Below are positions 7,440-16,100 of a stretch of DNA of 25,996 nucleotides, in pieces. The DNA lies in the NCBI GenBank assembly GCA_964388455.1, contig CAYMAN010000028.1, positions 1 through 25,996 of the forward strand. The letters are read 5' to 3'. Within the stretch, counting starts at the first letter, position 1; each line of letters begins with the position of its first letter. The DNA is from JBBRWO01 sp964388455. GTDB taxonomy: Bacteria; Actinomycetota; Coriobacteriia; Anaerosomatales; JAAXUF01. The position numbers were made by a program, and so were the translations under genes. Below the pieces are notes generated by a model that had not been told where the DNA came from, made no database searches, and saw only the letters and a program-made list of their open reading frames with translations.

Positions 7440-8388
7440 TTGTCGGGACGTGCGCCACCTCTAGCTAGAACGTCCGGAATCCGTATGCGCAGTCGCGTCC
7501 ACGCGATATCCCATCGCCCGATCGCGACGAGGACACTGGACTCGCCTTCTGGCACGGCCGCCATGCGCTCGGCAAGCTCGGCCCGCTTCTTCACGCCCAT
7601 GCCGCCGGAGAGTGCGAACACGTGCTGGGTTCGCTCAGCTAGCAAGCCCGCGAGCAGGTCGCGGTGTGCCGTGCGTTCGGTCAGCACGAGTGCCGAACGG
7701 CCAGCAGCAGCCGCAGCAACCACGTCCTCCACGATGAGTGCATTGCGAGTCTCATCGCCCGCGAGCAAACGATAGACCTCTTGGATTCCATCTGCGGCCA
7801 GAGCCGCGACGCCGAATCCGGTCTCGCGTGGCCGCACGCTCACACCGCGCTTGGCGATCACGTTGGCAGCCACGACTGTCTTGCCAAAGGCGGTCCCCGC
7901 GCTCAAGACACCGTCGTCGTGCTCGAGCACCGCCTTGGCGGCTCGTCGCTGTTCGGGGCGAAGCGTGCCCGCGAACCTCGCGAGCAGGAGCGAGCCTACC
8001 GGTGAGGTGATCTTCGATCGCGGACGCATTGAGAGGCAGTAGCTCTCGATTGGCGCAGTCTGCGCACTTCACGCGCCTCTTGTCGCACAGCCCAGAGCGC
8101 CACTCATTAGAGCAGGCGGGTGCGTAGCCGTCCCCCCGAGCGGCTCTGCCAACGCTTGGCGTGGACATCGACGCGGCCGCGAAACAGAGACGCGAACAAC
8201 TCGATCTTCGAGGCCGGTGACGAAGATGCGGTGATTGCCAAGGTCGGATCGACGCCGGCCGGAGCGGCGAGCGGAGTCGTTGGCTCCTCAAGTCCCAACA
8301 TCTCCTTGAGCCGCGCGTTCTCCTCGGCGAGAAGGAGGTTCTGCCGCCGGAGCGCCTCGAGTTCGTCGGGCGGCTGTCGATCGCTCAC
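7440..8388 (-). pseudogene. Degraded TOTE conflict-system primase/helicase gene
   Basis: A GTG at 8388 overlaps the AbiEii stop (GTGA) and opens a coiled-coil N-terminus (DELEALRRQNLLLAEENARL) and the segment KIELFASLFRGRVDVHAKRW. One extra base in a six-G run (plus-strand C run 8132-8137) shifts frame; the reading resumes as GDGYAPACSNEWRSGLC and VKCADCANRELLPL, the Cys-rich start of the TOTE archaeo-eukaryotic primase domain. After EDHLTGR most of the primase is deleted. The helicase half follows from TLRPEQRRAA and Walker A SAGTAFGKTVVAA; a further in-frame deletion removes the DEAD/DECHH region, then ALVLTERTAHRDLLAG and SGGMGVKKRAELAERMA survive. It fades at about 7460 into the att1 arm. 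Non-functional. Confidence 0.8.
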
Positions 8389-9305
8389 TGCCACGATCCC
8401 CGTCGCGGAACCCACTTGCGGGCAAACGAATCGCCAAGCGCTGCGGCTTCAGCGGGCGGGAGCACGAACTGGGCAATGTCGACGACGACATCGACAAGAT
8501 CGTCCGTCACTTCGACCCCTCCAGCCCCCAACCGCTTTACAAATGCTGTCCACTGGGCCGTCGCCTCAGGGCGCAGCGCGTACGCGTCGTCCAGCACCGC
8601 GGGCCGCGCAGCAGGAATCTCGGTCCCACGTCGGTTGAACGTCGCCGCGATGGCATCCGCGATCTCGGCGCCGTCGAACTCGACGGAGCGCGAGAGCATC
8701 CAGATGTCGTAGTAGTCCTTCACGCGGCTGTTCAGAAGTCCCTTGCTGATCATGGTCTCGAACTTCTCGGCCACTGCGGTCGCGGGCTGGTACGCGAGGA
8801 TGCGCGGCGCTTCAGTGTCCAGCAGTGTCGGATAGTCGACCCAGCCCGGCTCGGGCACGGCTACGTCGGCGACCCCGATGTCGAGCTGCAGCCGGATCCG
8901 GGCACCCGAAAGACCGCATTCGATCAAGGCGCGCACCCCTGGATACCGGTCCTCGACGGTGATGGACTCGACGGTAACGTTCGGCGAGAACTCAAGGCCG
9001 TCGCCGGACTCGACCGCGAGGCACTCCTTGACGATCACGGCCACCGCGTCTGGCGAGTTGTCGATGTTGCCGAGGAAGATGATGTCTTTCGTGGGCCTCG
9101 CGATCGCCCCGTCCCACACGCGGAGCATCGCGGCACCTTTGACGATGAGTCTCTCGGCCCACGATGTCTTGGACAGCCGGTAGAGGAAGCGCTCCATCGC
9201 GTAGTACTGGAACACCTGGTTGAGATCCATGCCGAGTTCATCGGCGCGGTTCTTCAGGCGCGCGCGAACCGAGGCGGGTAGGTTCACGGGCTCGCGCGCG
9301 CTCAC
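8385..9305 (-). CDS. abiEii: AbiEii/AbiGii-family nucleotidyltransferase toxin, altered active site
   Basis: 306 aa, usual size. Type IV toxin-antitoxin toxins of this family are MNT-fold nucleotidyltransferases acting on tRNA or other targets. Visible landmarks are IVKGAAMLRVW (55-64), ARPTKDIIFLG (69-79), the RLQLDIGVADV strand with a further Asp, and AEKFETMISKGLLNSRVKDYYD with the conserved Lys/Asp. The family normally reads DxD in the second motif; here it is D74-I75-I76, codon ATC at 9080-9078, so one metal ligand is lost and activity is doubtful. GTG start overlaps the AbiEi stop (GTGA). Co-transcribed with the antitoxin and followed by the TOTE gene remnant. Confidence 0.85.
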   Translation of the reverse strand: MSAREPVNLPASVRARLKNRADELGMDLNQVFQYYAMERFLYRLSKTSWAERLIVKGAAMLRVWDGAIARPTKDIIFLGNIDNSPDAVAVIVKECLAVESGDGLEFSPNVTVESITVEDRYPGVRALIECGLSGARIRLQLDIGVADVAVPEPGWVDYPTLLDTEAPRILAYQPATAVAEKFETMISKGLLNSRVKDYYDIWMLSRSVEFDGAEIADAIAATFNRRGTEIPAARPAVLDDAYALRPEATAQWTAFVKRLGAGGVEVTDDLVDVVVDIAQFVLPPAEAAALGDSFARKWVPRRGSWQ

Positions 9306-9916
9306 AGCAGCGCTCGCACGTAAGGTTCCATGACTGAGGCGACGCGATCTGTGCGCGCGAACTCCATGATCTCGGCCGGTGAGGCGGCTCGCGATCTCAC
9401 GACCTCCTGAAGCGCCTCGATGGCGATGTCGAGACCGATCCTGTTGCGGTACCTGAAGCAGTCGGCGACCGTCTTGGCCACGGAGAACACTCGGATGTCG
9501 GCACCCGCCATCGAGTGCACCTCGACGCCGGCCCCAAACGCTGCGTCAGCCATGTTGAACACCTCGACCCGAGGACGGTCGATACGCGGAGGCCGCACGT
9601 TTCGCGGGAGAGCCACTTGAACCGACTTCGGGATCTGCGTCCCGATGCCGTGGTACTCAAGGGCGCTGACGAGGCACAGCACGGCCTTGGGGATGCGGCG
9701 CATGACCGCCGAGACGTCCGGGCTTTCGGGCAGCGGCGCCGATGCGAGCGCAAACACTCCCCGGCTCAGTGTCTCGAGCAGCTCGTGATCGCGCATCCAG
9801 TAGAGGGTGCGACGGTGTATGCCTGCGTCAAGGGCCTCGCTCGTCCGCATGACGCCGTTGTGAGCAGCGAAGGTTTCTTCCGCTTGGGCGACCGCGCTGT
9901 CGGTGGGTTCTCTCAT
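9302..9916 (-). CDS. abiEi: AbiEi-family type IV antitoxin
   Basis: 204 aa from the ATG at 9916. The N-terminal winged helix-turn-helix is about residues 5-60 (NGVMRTSEALDAGIHRRTLY, then SRGVFAL). The C-terminal domain includes LCLVSALEYHGIGTQIP and IRVFSVAKTVADCFRYRN followed by IGLDIAIEAL, all typical of AbiEi. AbiEi neutralises AbiEii and represses its own promoter by binding inverted repeats. The ATG at 9916 is chosen because a -10 (TATTAT) ends 7 bases before it, making the mRNA leaderless; the open frame runs 30 codons further upstream across that promoter. Confidence 0.85.
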   Translation of the reverse strand: MREPTDSAVAQAEETFAAHNGVMRTSEALDAGIHRRTLYWMRDHELLETLSRGVFALASAPLPESPDVSAVMRRIPKAVLCLVSALEYHGIGTQIPKSVQVALPRNVRPPRIDRPRVEVFNMADAAFGAGVEVHSMAGADIRVFSVAKTVADCFRYRNRIGLDIAIEALQEVVRSRAASPAEIMEFARTDRVASVMEPYVRALL

Positions 9917-9923
9917 GGGACAA

Positions 9924-9951
9924 ATAATACAACACTTGACGCGAGGTGTTG
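9924..9951 (-). promoter_or_regulatory. abiE promoter with autoregulatory palindrome
   Basis: On the minus strand, TATTAT (9929-9924) lies seven bases before the abiEi ATG. Directly upstream is the 22-bp interrupted palindrome CAACAC-N10-GTGTTG (9951-9930), covering the spacer and -35 region where a repressor would block polymerase. The -35 is weak (GCAACA). AbiEi proteins are known to bind inverted repeats at their own promoter. Confidence 0.55.
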
Positions 9952-10142
9952 CATGTTTTGTCCCGAACCGAGAAGGATTGATGATTCCGCAGGTCACAAG
10001 GGTCAACGGCCGCAGAGTGATGACTACTTCCGTTGGGCGTACGAAATTCGCGGGGGCTCAGCCCGGGCGTTTCGCGTTTACGCAGTTCAGACGCTTGCGT
10101 CCTTACTCGCATTCGAGCGAAATCGACCCGATTTCAAACCGC

Positions 10143-10162
10143 GTTGCTACACGCGTTACTAC
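10143..10162 (+). repeat. Integrase arm-type repeats, att2 left arm
   Basis: GTTGCTAC and GTTACTAC at a 12-bp pitch, about 60 bases left of the att2 core. With the pair at 10374-10393 this gives att2 arms on both sides. Confidence 0.5.
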
Positions 10163-10222
10163 ATTCGAGGTCTCGAGGCACTTCGACCATCGTCAAAATA
10201 TAGCCTCTACCTGCGGTTTTTT

Positions 10223-10287
10223 ATGGTGGGCGATGAGGGATTCGAACCCCCGACCTCTTCCGTGTAAAGGTACGTCAGCGTGTCCGT
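10223..10287 (-). repeat. att2: tRNA-Val(UAC-like) 3'-half plus arm start
   Basis: Same 65-bp unit as 7262-7326. The only difference is at 10266: the minus strand reads CCTTTACACGG, which makes the anticodon TAC instead of CAC. The left flank AGCCTCTACCTGCGGTTTT also precedes the core of repeat C near the window end (AGCCTCTAACCTGCGGTTTT, 25921-25940), so the two att families share a left-end motif. Confidence 0.85.
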
Positions 10288-10373
10288 GAGTGACCGCCAA
10301 AGTCCGGTTCGCGCAGGTGAGAGGCCTGCGGCGACATCAGCGGACGGTGGCGAACCCCTGCGAAACGAAACGC

Positions 10374-10393
10374 GTTGCTACACACGTTGCTAC
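10374..10393 (+). repeat. Integrase arm-type direct repeats, att2 right arm
   Basis: GTTGCTAC twice at a 12-bp pitch, 116 bases before the integrase start; equivalent to the arm at 7413-7432. Confidence 0.6.
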
Positions 10394-10509
10394 ACGGCTT
10401 TCCTCAGGACGCGCGCCGCCAAAGTCAGGAACCGGAAAGCGGTTCGTGCAAGCTTATACACCATCACGGAGGAACGGTCCGACATTCAAGAGCGGGAGAC
10501 AACAAGTCC

Positions 10510-11649
10510 ATGGGCAAGCGAGCCAACGGCGAGCACTCGATCTACCAACGCAAGGACGGCAGGTGGTGCGCCGCCATCGTCTGCGACGATTCCGTGACGG
10601 GGCGGCGCAGCCGCACGGTCTTGTACGGCAAGACGCGGACCGAGGTGCGGAACAAGCTCAAGACCGCCTCCGAGCGCGTCGAGGTCGGCGCACCGGTCCG
10701 TGACGCCAAGGCCAGCGTCGCCCTGTGGCTCGTCCAGTGGCGGGACACGACGCTTGCCGCCTCCAACTGCAAGGCCAGCACCAAAGAGCTCTACAAGACA
10801 CTGTGCATCCACCATCTGGAGCCCGAGCCGTTCGGAGCGATCCGGCTCGACCGGCTGCGACCTTCAGACATCGATGCGCTGATCCTGAAGCTCAACGACA
10901 AGGGGCTGGCTGACGCGACCGTGCAGCGGATCTTCACGGTACTTCGCGTCGCGCTCTCCGGCGCTGTGCGAGACGGCCTGATCGCGCGGAACCCCGCGTC
11001 GTCGGTCAAGCAGCCTTCAGTCGCCAAGAAGGAGACGCGTCACCTCTCATCGGCCGAGGTCACCCGTCTGCTCGACGCCGCGAAAGGCTCGCGCTATCAC
11101 TGCCTGCTGGCGCTGATCGCCGCAACGGGGCTCAGGCGCGGTGAGGCGGCTGCGCTGAAGTGGAAGGACCTCAACCTGAAGACCGGGACGCTGCACGTGC
11201 GCGGGACGCTCGCACGCGTTGACGGGAAGCTCATGGTCACCGAGCCCAAGACGGCGAAGTCCCGCCGCTCGCTCCCTTTGTCCCCTTCCGTGGTTGCGAT
11301 GATCAAGGCACATCGCAAACGGCAGGCGGCCGAGCGGTTGGCTGCCGGCAGTGTCTGGATCGAGTCCGACTATGTCTTCACGACTGAGAGCGGAACCACG
11401 GTCGAACCGCAGAACATCCTTCGCGCGGTCAAGGCTGCGGCAAGCGCTGCGGCGTTGACGGACGTTGCAGTGCACACGCTGCGTCACTCTGCAGCCACCA
11501 CATGGCTTGAGAACGGCGTGCACCTGAAGGCGGTGTCGGAGCTGCTCGGACATGCGAGCATCGCAATCACGGCCGATATCTACGGGCACCTGTCGGAAGA
11601 GACGGCGCGCGGGGCGATGGCGACGTTGTCGGATGCGATTGGGATCTAG
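10510..11649 (+). CDS. Tyrosine-type site-specific recombinase (phage integrase family)
   Basis: 379 aa from the ATG at 10510. The N-terminal arm-binding domain begins ANGEHSIYQRKDGRW, the core-binding (SAM-like) domain covers about 65-170, and the catalytic domain about 180-379. Catalytic landmarks are Arg in ATGLRRGEAAALKW, a Lys near EPKTAKSRRSLPL, HTLRHSAATTWLENG (H-x-x-R), the second His in ELLGHASIAITADIY, and the Tyr nucleophile in that last motif. All are intact. GGGAG lies about 11 bases upstream. An in-frame TTG at 10375 falls in the att2 arm and is not a credible start. No excisionase gene is seen nearby. Confidence 0.93.
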   Translation: MGKRANGEHSIYQRKDGRWCAAIVCDDSVTGRRSRTVLYGKTRTEVRNKLKTASERVEVGAPVRDAKASVALWLVQWRDTTLAASNCKASTKELYKTLCIHHLEPEPFGAIRLDRLRPSDIDALILKLNDKGLADATVQRIFTVLRVALSGAVRDGLIARNPASSVKQPSVAKKETRHLSSAEVTRLLDAAKGSRYHCLLALIAATGLRRGEAAALKWKDLNLKTGTLHVRGTLARVDGKLMVTEPKTAKSRRSLPLSPSVVAMIKAHRKRQAAERLAAGSVWIESDYVFTTESGTTVEPQNILRAVKAAASAAALTDVAVHTLRHSAATTWLENGVHLKAVSELLGHASIAITADIYGHLSEETARGAMATLSDAIGI

Positions 11650-12089
11650 AGGCATATTGGCTCTGGCGCCGCAACGGCAGCCAGCACACCGAGCGCGCCG
11701 CGCCGTGGCCTGTTGTGCTCTTCCCGTCACCTAGCGGCGGTTTGCGCCCCAAGGGAATTCGAATCCTGATTGTGCTGGTGACTATTGGTGACTGTTGGGA
11801 CTCGTTGGTACGGCTAAGCTGCGGCGAGTCCCAATAGGTCCCAACGAGTACCAATAGTCACCATGTATTTGGGCACCAAATCGGGCACCAAAATCTGGAC
11901 GCATCTTGGTCGTCAAAGAGCCCCTTGTCCGGGTGAGCGAGTGGTTCCGCGGGACAGCGCCATTCCGAGCCACGCGCCGACCGATCGTCGATTTCAGCAT
12001 CCGCTCCCCGCGGCTCATCCCTTGTTCGCGGGTAGAGACGTTCGTACGCGCGTCCGAAGCCGCGCACGACAACGGAGATGAGGTGCGTG
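11650..12089. other. Intergenic: end of integrase element and repeat copy A
   Basis: No gene supported. 11650-11735 is unassigned GC-rich DNA; 11736-11892 is repeat copy A; 11893-12089 precedes the VOC gene and shows no clear promoter. Confidence 0.5.
11736..11892 (+). repeat. Compound att-like repeat, copy A (core and right arm only)
   Basis: The core GCCCCAAGGGAATTCGAATC is followed by CTGATTGTGCT, then a 10-bp-period iteron block (GTGACTATTG GTGACTGTTG, then GGACTCGTTG), an inverted block, and TTTGGGCACCAAATCGGGCA. It begins 87 bases after the integrase stop. It lacks the roughly 200-bp left arm present in copies B and C. Confidence 0.8.
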
Positions 12090-12506
12090 ATGCAAGAGAC
12101 AGGCAGTATGACTCGGATCAGCAGCGCTCCGGCGGTGGCCACACTGCGGGCCGAGAACCTGGAAAGGGCGAGGAAGTTCTACACCGAGGTCCTCGGCTTC
12201 AACGAGGACATGTCCCAGAGCGTGCAGGGCATGGCGCTCTTCTCGGCAGGCATGGGCACGCAGTTCAGCCTCTATGAGCGCCCCGGCATGGGTGCTCCGG
12301 AGAACACTGCGCTCGCATTCCCGGTCTCGGCCGAGGCCTTCGACCCGGTGATGTCAGACCTGCGCAGCCACGGCGTGATGTTCGAGGACTACGACATCCC
12401 CGAGATGGACCTCAAGACGGTCGACGGCGTCGCTATGTACGGCCAGACGAAGTCGGCGTGGTTCAAAGACACCGAGGGCAACATACTGAACCTCGTGTCG
12501 ATGTAG
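12090..12506 (+). CDS. VOC/glyoxalase-fold protein
   Basis: 138 aa, one vicinal-oxygen-chelate domain of two beta-alpha-beta-beta-beta modules. Landmarks: VATLRAENLERARKFYTEVL followed by GF at the start, and SAWFKDTEGNILNLVSM at the end. The usual first metal ligand (His/Gln in the first strand) is not evident, so it may be a ligand-binding or resistance-type VOC protein rather than a lyase. GAGG six bases before the ATG at 12090 decides the start; ATGs at 12078 and 12108 are alternatives. It is the first gene after repeat A and is followed by a strong terminator. Confidence 0.82.
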   Translation: MQETGSMTRISSAPAVATLRAENLERARKFYTEVLGFNEDMSQSVQGMALFSAGMGTQFSLYERPGMGAPENTALAFPVSAEAFDPVMSDLRSHGVMFEDYDIPEMDLKTVDGVAMYGQTKSAWFKDTEGNILNLVSM

Positions 12507-12530
12507 TGTCAGCAACCGACAGCGCACTCG

Positions 12531-12555
12531 AAGGGCGGCCCGCAGGGCCGCCCTT
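12531..12555. terminator. Terminator between VOC and STAS genes
   Basis: Perfect 11-bp stem AAGGGCGGCCC, loop GCA, GGGCCGCCCTT, between convergent genes; 24 bases past the VOC stop. The T tract is short on both strands. Confidence 0.8.
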
Positions 12556-12601
12556 GTGCTCTTGGCAGAACCCCGACCGACGGCCGCGTCGGCCCGGAAG
12601 G

Positions 12602-12964
12602 CTAGGAGGCCTCGAGACCGCATGCGACCCTGAGGTACGCCGCCGCCTTGTCGTTGTCATCGAAGACCTTCAGCAGGCGGAACAGCCCGGCCAGTTGGAA
12701 GATGCGACGCACATCAGGCTGCAGCGAAGTAACCGCCAGCGCTCCGCTTCGCGAGGAGAGCCGACCGTCGAGTTCGATGAGCAGCCCCAAAGGCGAGCTG
12801 TCGACGAACGTGACCTTTGAGAAGTCGATGATGAGGCACTCATCGGGAGTCGCCGAATCCGAGAACAGCGTCTGGAGTTCCAGCTTCATGGACAAATCGA
12901 GCACGCCGGCCAGATAGAGCACCGGGACACCCTGATACTCGCCTGTTTGCCCCGAAGGCTGCAC
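12602..12964 (-). CDS. STAS-domain anti-sigma factor antagonist
   Basis: 120 aa, one STAS domain. It has GVPVLYLAGVLDL, CLIIDFSKVTFVDSSPLGLL with the phosphorylatable Ser of the DSS motif (S56/S57), and VRRIFQLAGLFRLLKVFDD. Such proteins bind an anti-sigma kinase when dephosphorylated, and are reset by SpoIIE/RsbU-type PP2C phosphatases; a PP2C domain is encoded just upstream (13119-16163), which is the likely partner. The GTG at 12964 is chosen because AGGGAG stands six bases before it; the ATG at 12970 would abut that site. No RsbW-type kinase gene is in the window, so the kinase must be elsewhere. Confidence 0.87.
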   Translation of the reverse strand: MQPSGQTGEYQGVPVLYLAGVLDLSMKLELQTLFSDSATPDECLIIDFSKVTFVDSSPLGLLIELDGRLSSRSGALAVTSLQPDVRRIFQLAGLFRLLKVFDDNDKAAAYLRVACGLEAS

Positions 12965-13118
12965 GGACATCTCCCTTGCGCACCCTGAGAGTCTCAGACA
13001 TCTCTGGTCACACCGAGCTGTGGTCGATATGCACGTCGGCAGGAATGCATCCGTGCGAAAGGCCGCGACGGCAAGCGCGCCGCCCATAGCGTACGCCACA
13101 TCCCATAATCTTGCTTGG

Positions 13119-16100
13119 CTATCCGAGGTCCTTGCGCGTGGATCGACGAACGGCGAGAAGCGCGACGTCGTCTTGAAGGTGGCCGCAGGCAAACGAAAGT
13201 GTCTCATCCATCACCGCCGCCAACAGCTGATCGGGCTTCGATCGCGAGACCCCTTCAACGACCGCAAGGAGCCGATCGGTTCCGAACAATTCACCTTGGG
13301 CCCGTGCCTCGGTGATGCCATCGGTATAGAGCAGGAGCGTGTCGCGCTTCCCAAGGTTGGTCGCGCACGCTTCGTACTCGAGATGCTCGGTTGCCCCGAG
13401 GATGGGATCGATGCACTCGAGGAGCTGCGGGCCATCGGGGTGGACGATGATGGCTGGAGGATGGCCCGCACTGCTGTAGGTCAGCGCGCCGCTTTTGACG
13501 TCCAGGATGCCGAAGAAGGCCGTGAGGTACATCTCAGGAGGTGTGAAGCGGTAGACCAGCCGGTTCAGCTTCATGAATGCGTCGGCGGGGTCGCGCGCTT
13601 CAAGCGCGTGGGCCCTTAAGGCGTTTCTGGCAAGCGCCGTGAGGACGGCGGCGTCGAGCCCCTTTCCGGAGACGTCCCCGACGACGAGAGCGACGAGGTC
13701 GCCTCCCATCTCGAAGACGTCGTAGAAGTCCCCGCCCACTGCCGCTTCGTCCCTTGCGGCGGCGTAATGCGCGGCGAAATCGATGCCTCTGACGTCGGCC
13801 GGAAGTTCGAGCAGCGCTTGCTGCAAGCGTTCGGCGACATTGAGCTGAGCGCGGTAGAGCCTAGCGTTCTCGAGCGCGACCGAGCCCGACGCCCCCAATC
13901 CGCGCACGAATTCCAGAGCGACGTCACTGAAGCGCACCCCGCTGCGGAACCCGAAGACGATGGCGCCGGCCACCTCTTCTCGGGCGGCGAGTTGGATCGC
14001 GACGATCGAACGATCCTTGTTCTTGCGTTGCAACGAATTCCTCATGTGTTCGTTCGTCTGGACGTCGTCGATGAGCCACACGTCTTGGATACGCTCGTGC
14101 ACCAGATATGGCTGGTCTCCGTCATCGAACCTTGTGCCGACAGCGTCCTCGCCCAATCCCACGCCCCCGATGACGGTCCAGTTGCCGCCTTCGCGACTAT
14201 AAAGGGCTGCGGAGTCCGCGCCGAGCACGGTGCACGCCATCTCGCCCGCGCGTCGCATGGCCACGTCTGCGTCCAGCACCGAGCTCATCATCAGGTCGAT
14301 CGCCGTGAGCGCTGTCATCAGACGCAACGACTCCTCAAGGGCCCGACGGCGTGATTGCTCGACGTCTAGGAAGGCGAGCACGAAACCGTCGGGCGCCCTT
14401 CCTTCCAAGAGGAACAACGAGGTACGCAAGACCCACGCCTGACCGCCTCGGTCGACAACCGGGTGTTCCCCAGCAGGATCTTGTGCCGTGAGTCCGCTGA
14501 CGATTTCTCCAAGCCCCGTGAATCGCCCCACCGACGCCAAGTCGGAGAACGGGCGGCCGACATCGTCGGGCCGAACCCCCAAGAGGCTCGCTGCAGCGGC
14601 GGTTGACGTCCGGATACGCCCTTCGCGGTCCAACACGACAATCGGCAAGTCGGCGCTCGATAGCACATTGGCGAGTTCGTCCCTGACGTCCCTCAAGTGG
14701 GCGTTTTGCTCCTCTTGCGCGTGTGTCACACGCAAGAGCTCGGAGTTTGTGTCGCGCACTTGTTCTTCTGCGGTCCTCAGCTCCTCGTTGGCGACCGTCA
14801 GTTCCTCGACCTTGGCGAGAAGCTGCTGTCGCGCTGTGTCCAGCTCAAGCTTCATCCCCGGAGGGGCCGAGGTCGCCGTCGGATGCCGCGCCTCCTCGCC
14901 CTGCTCCCCGATGAGGACAAGGAACACCGACTTCTCTCGGCCGCCGCTGATCGGGACGACATGGAGGAAGACCCGCTGCCCGTTCTCCAGCACCAAGGGG
15001 CCACGCCACGCGCTCTGCGCCGATTCGCGCACTTCGTCGATCGCCGACATTACGTCGGGGAGCAGATCGTGGGCCACCGACCGCGCGAGACCCAAGCTCG
15101 CTTCGCCGCCATGGGGCAGGAAGTAGGGTGCGGTCCGTCCCCAGAAATACACGCTCTCCAAACGCTCGTCGACCAGTACCGCGCTCATGGGATTCTCTTC
15201 GGCCACCAGTCGCTCGGCCACGGAAACGTCCTCGTCGGCAGAGCCGGGCAATGACCTCGACTCACGCGGCCCGAGCCTGTCGGTGCCGTACGTCCCGAAA
15301 CGGACCCTGGGGGTGACGGTGGCGTCCCGACGCCGGTAGAGTCTTCCTGCCCGGCCGAGCGGCTCGAACAGTTCGGGGGACCTCGCCGCGCTCTCCGAGG
15401 CGCCCAGAAGAAGGAAGCCTTGGGGCCGAAGCGAGTAGTGGAAAAGCGGGATGATGCGCTCCTGCTGCGCGCGATTCCAGTAGATGAGCAGGTTTCGGCA
15501 ACTCACCATGTCTATCCGGGTGAATGGGGGGTCGCGAGTCAGGTCGTGATGCGCGAAGACGCACATCTCCCGGATCTGTTTGCGAACGCGCCAACCGGCC
15601 GGGACGCGGTCGAAGTAGCGATCGAGTCGCTCGGGAGACACCGACGAGCTGATCTCGTCGGTGTATGTGGCCGCCCGCGCCTTGACGACCTGCGCCTCGT
15701 TGATGTCGGTCGCGAATATCTGGACGTGCCGGGGCGCACCGGCCTCATCCAAGGCCTCGCTGATCGCGATCGCCAGGCTGTAGGGCTCTTCGCCGGTCGA
15801 GCAACCCGGAACCCAGAAGCGAATGCCTTCCGGGTCGTTGCGCGAGATGATCTCGGGAAAGGCCACCTCCTTCAGCGCATCGAAGGCCTCGGGCTCTCGA
15901 AAGAAGCCTGTAACGTTGATGAGGATGTCGCGGAACAGGGCCCGCACCTCGTCGTCGTCGCTCTCCAGCAACGCCAGGTACTCCTCGTGGCTATCGACGC
16001 CGAGTAGCCCCATCCTGCGTGCTAGCCGGCGCTGAAGCGTCGTCCCGCGAAAGTCGGAGAAGTCGCTTCCGGTCACACGGACCAGGGACGCCAGAACGCG

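Larger units (their letters stand above)
7262..10287. mobile_element. Integrase-less att-flanked cassette carrying AbiE and a TOTE remnant
   Basis: Bounded by the two 65-bp tRNA-Val direct repeats. The inner left flank has arm-type repeats GTTGCTAC (7413-7420 and 7425-7432, 12-bp pitch). The inner right flank has GTTGCTAC/GTTACTAC (10143-10150 and 10155-10162, same pitch). Outside the left end lies the tRNA terminator. No integrase lies inside; the neighbouring one at 10510 follows an equivalent arm. This matches a cis-mobilisable or decayed element sitting in tandem with an integrase-bearing one. Confidence 0.55.

Noticed and set aside
10375..10509. Longer integrase N-terminus from the TTG at 10375
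   Set aside because: That stretch is the att2 arm (GTTGCTAC repeats) and its translation is unlike integrase N-termini; the family-like start ANGEHSIYQRKDGRW follows the ATG at 10510.
11778..11863. CRISPR-like array
   Set aside because: The units are 10 bp, contiguous and partly inverted, with no spacers and no cas genes.
12971..13207. N-terminal extension of the STAS protein
   Set aside because: The 79 extra residues are of mixed low-quality composition and precede a good ribosome site and a domain-matching start; intergenic reading is simpler.
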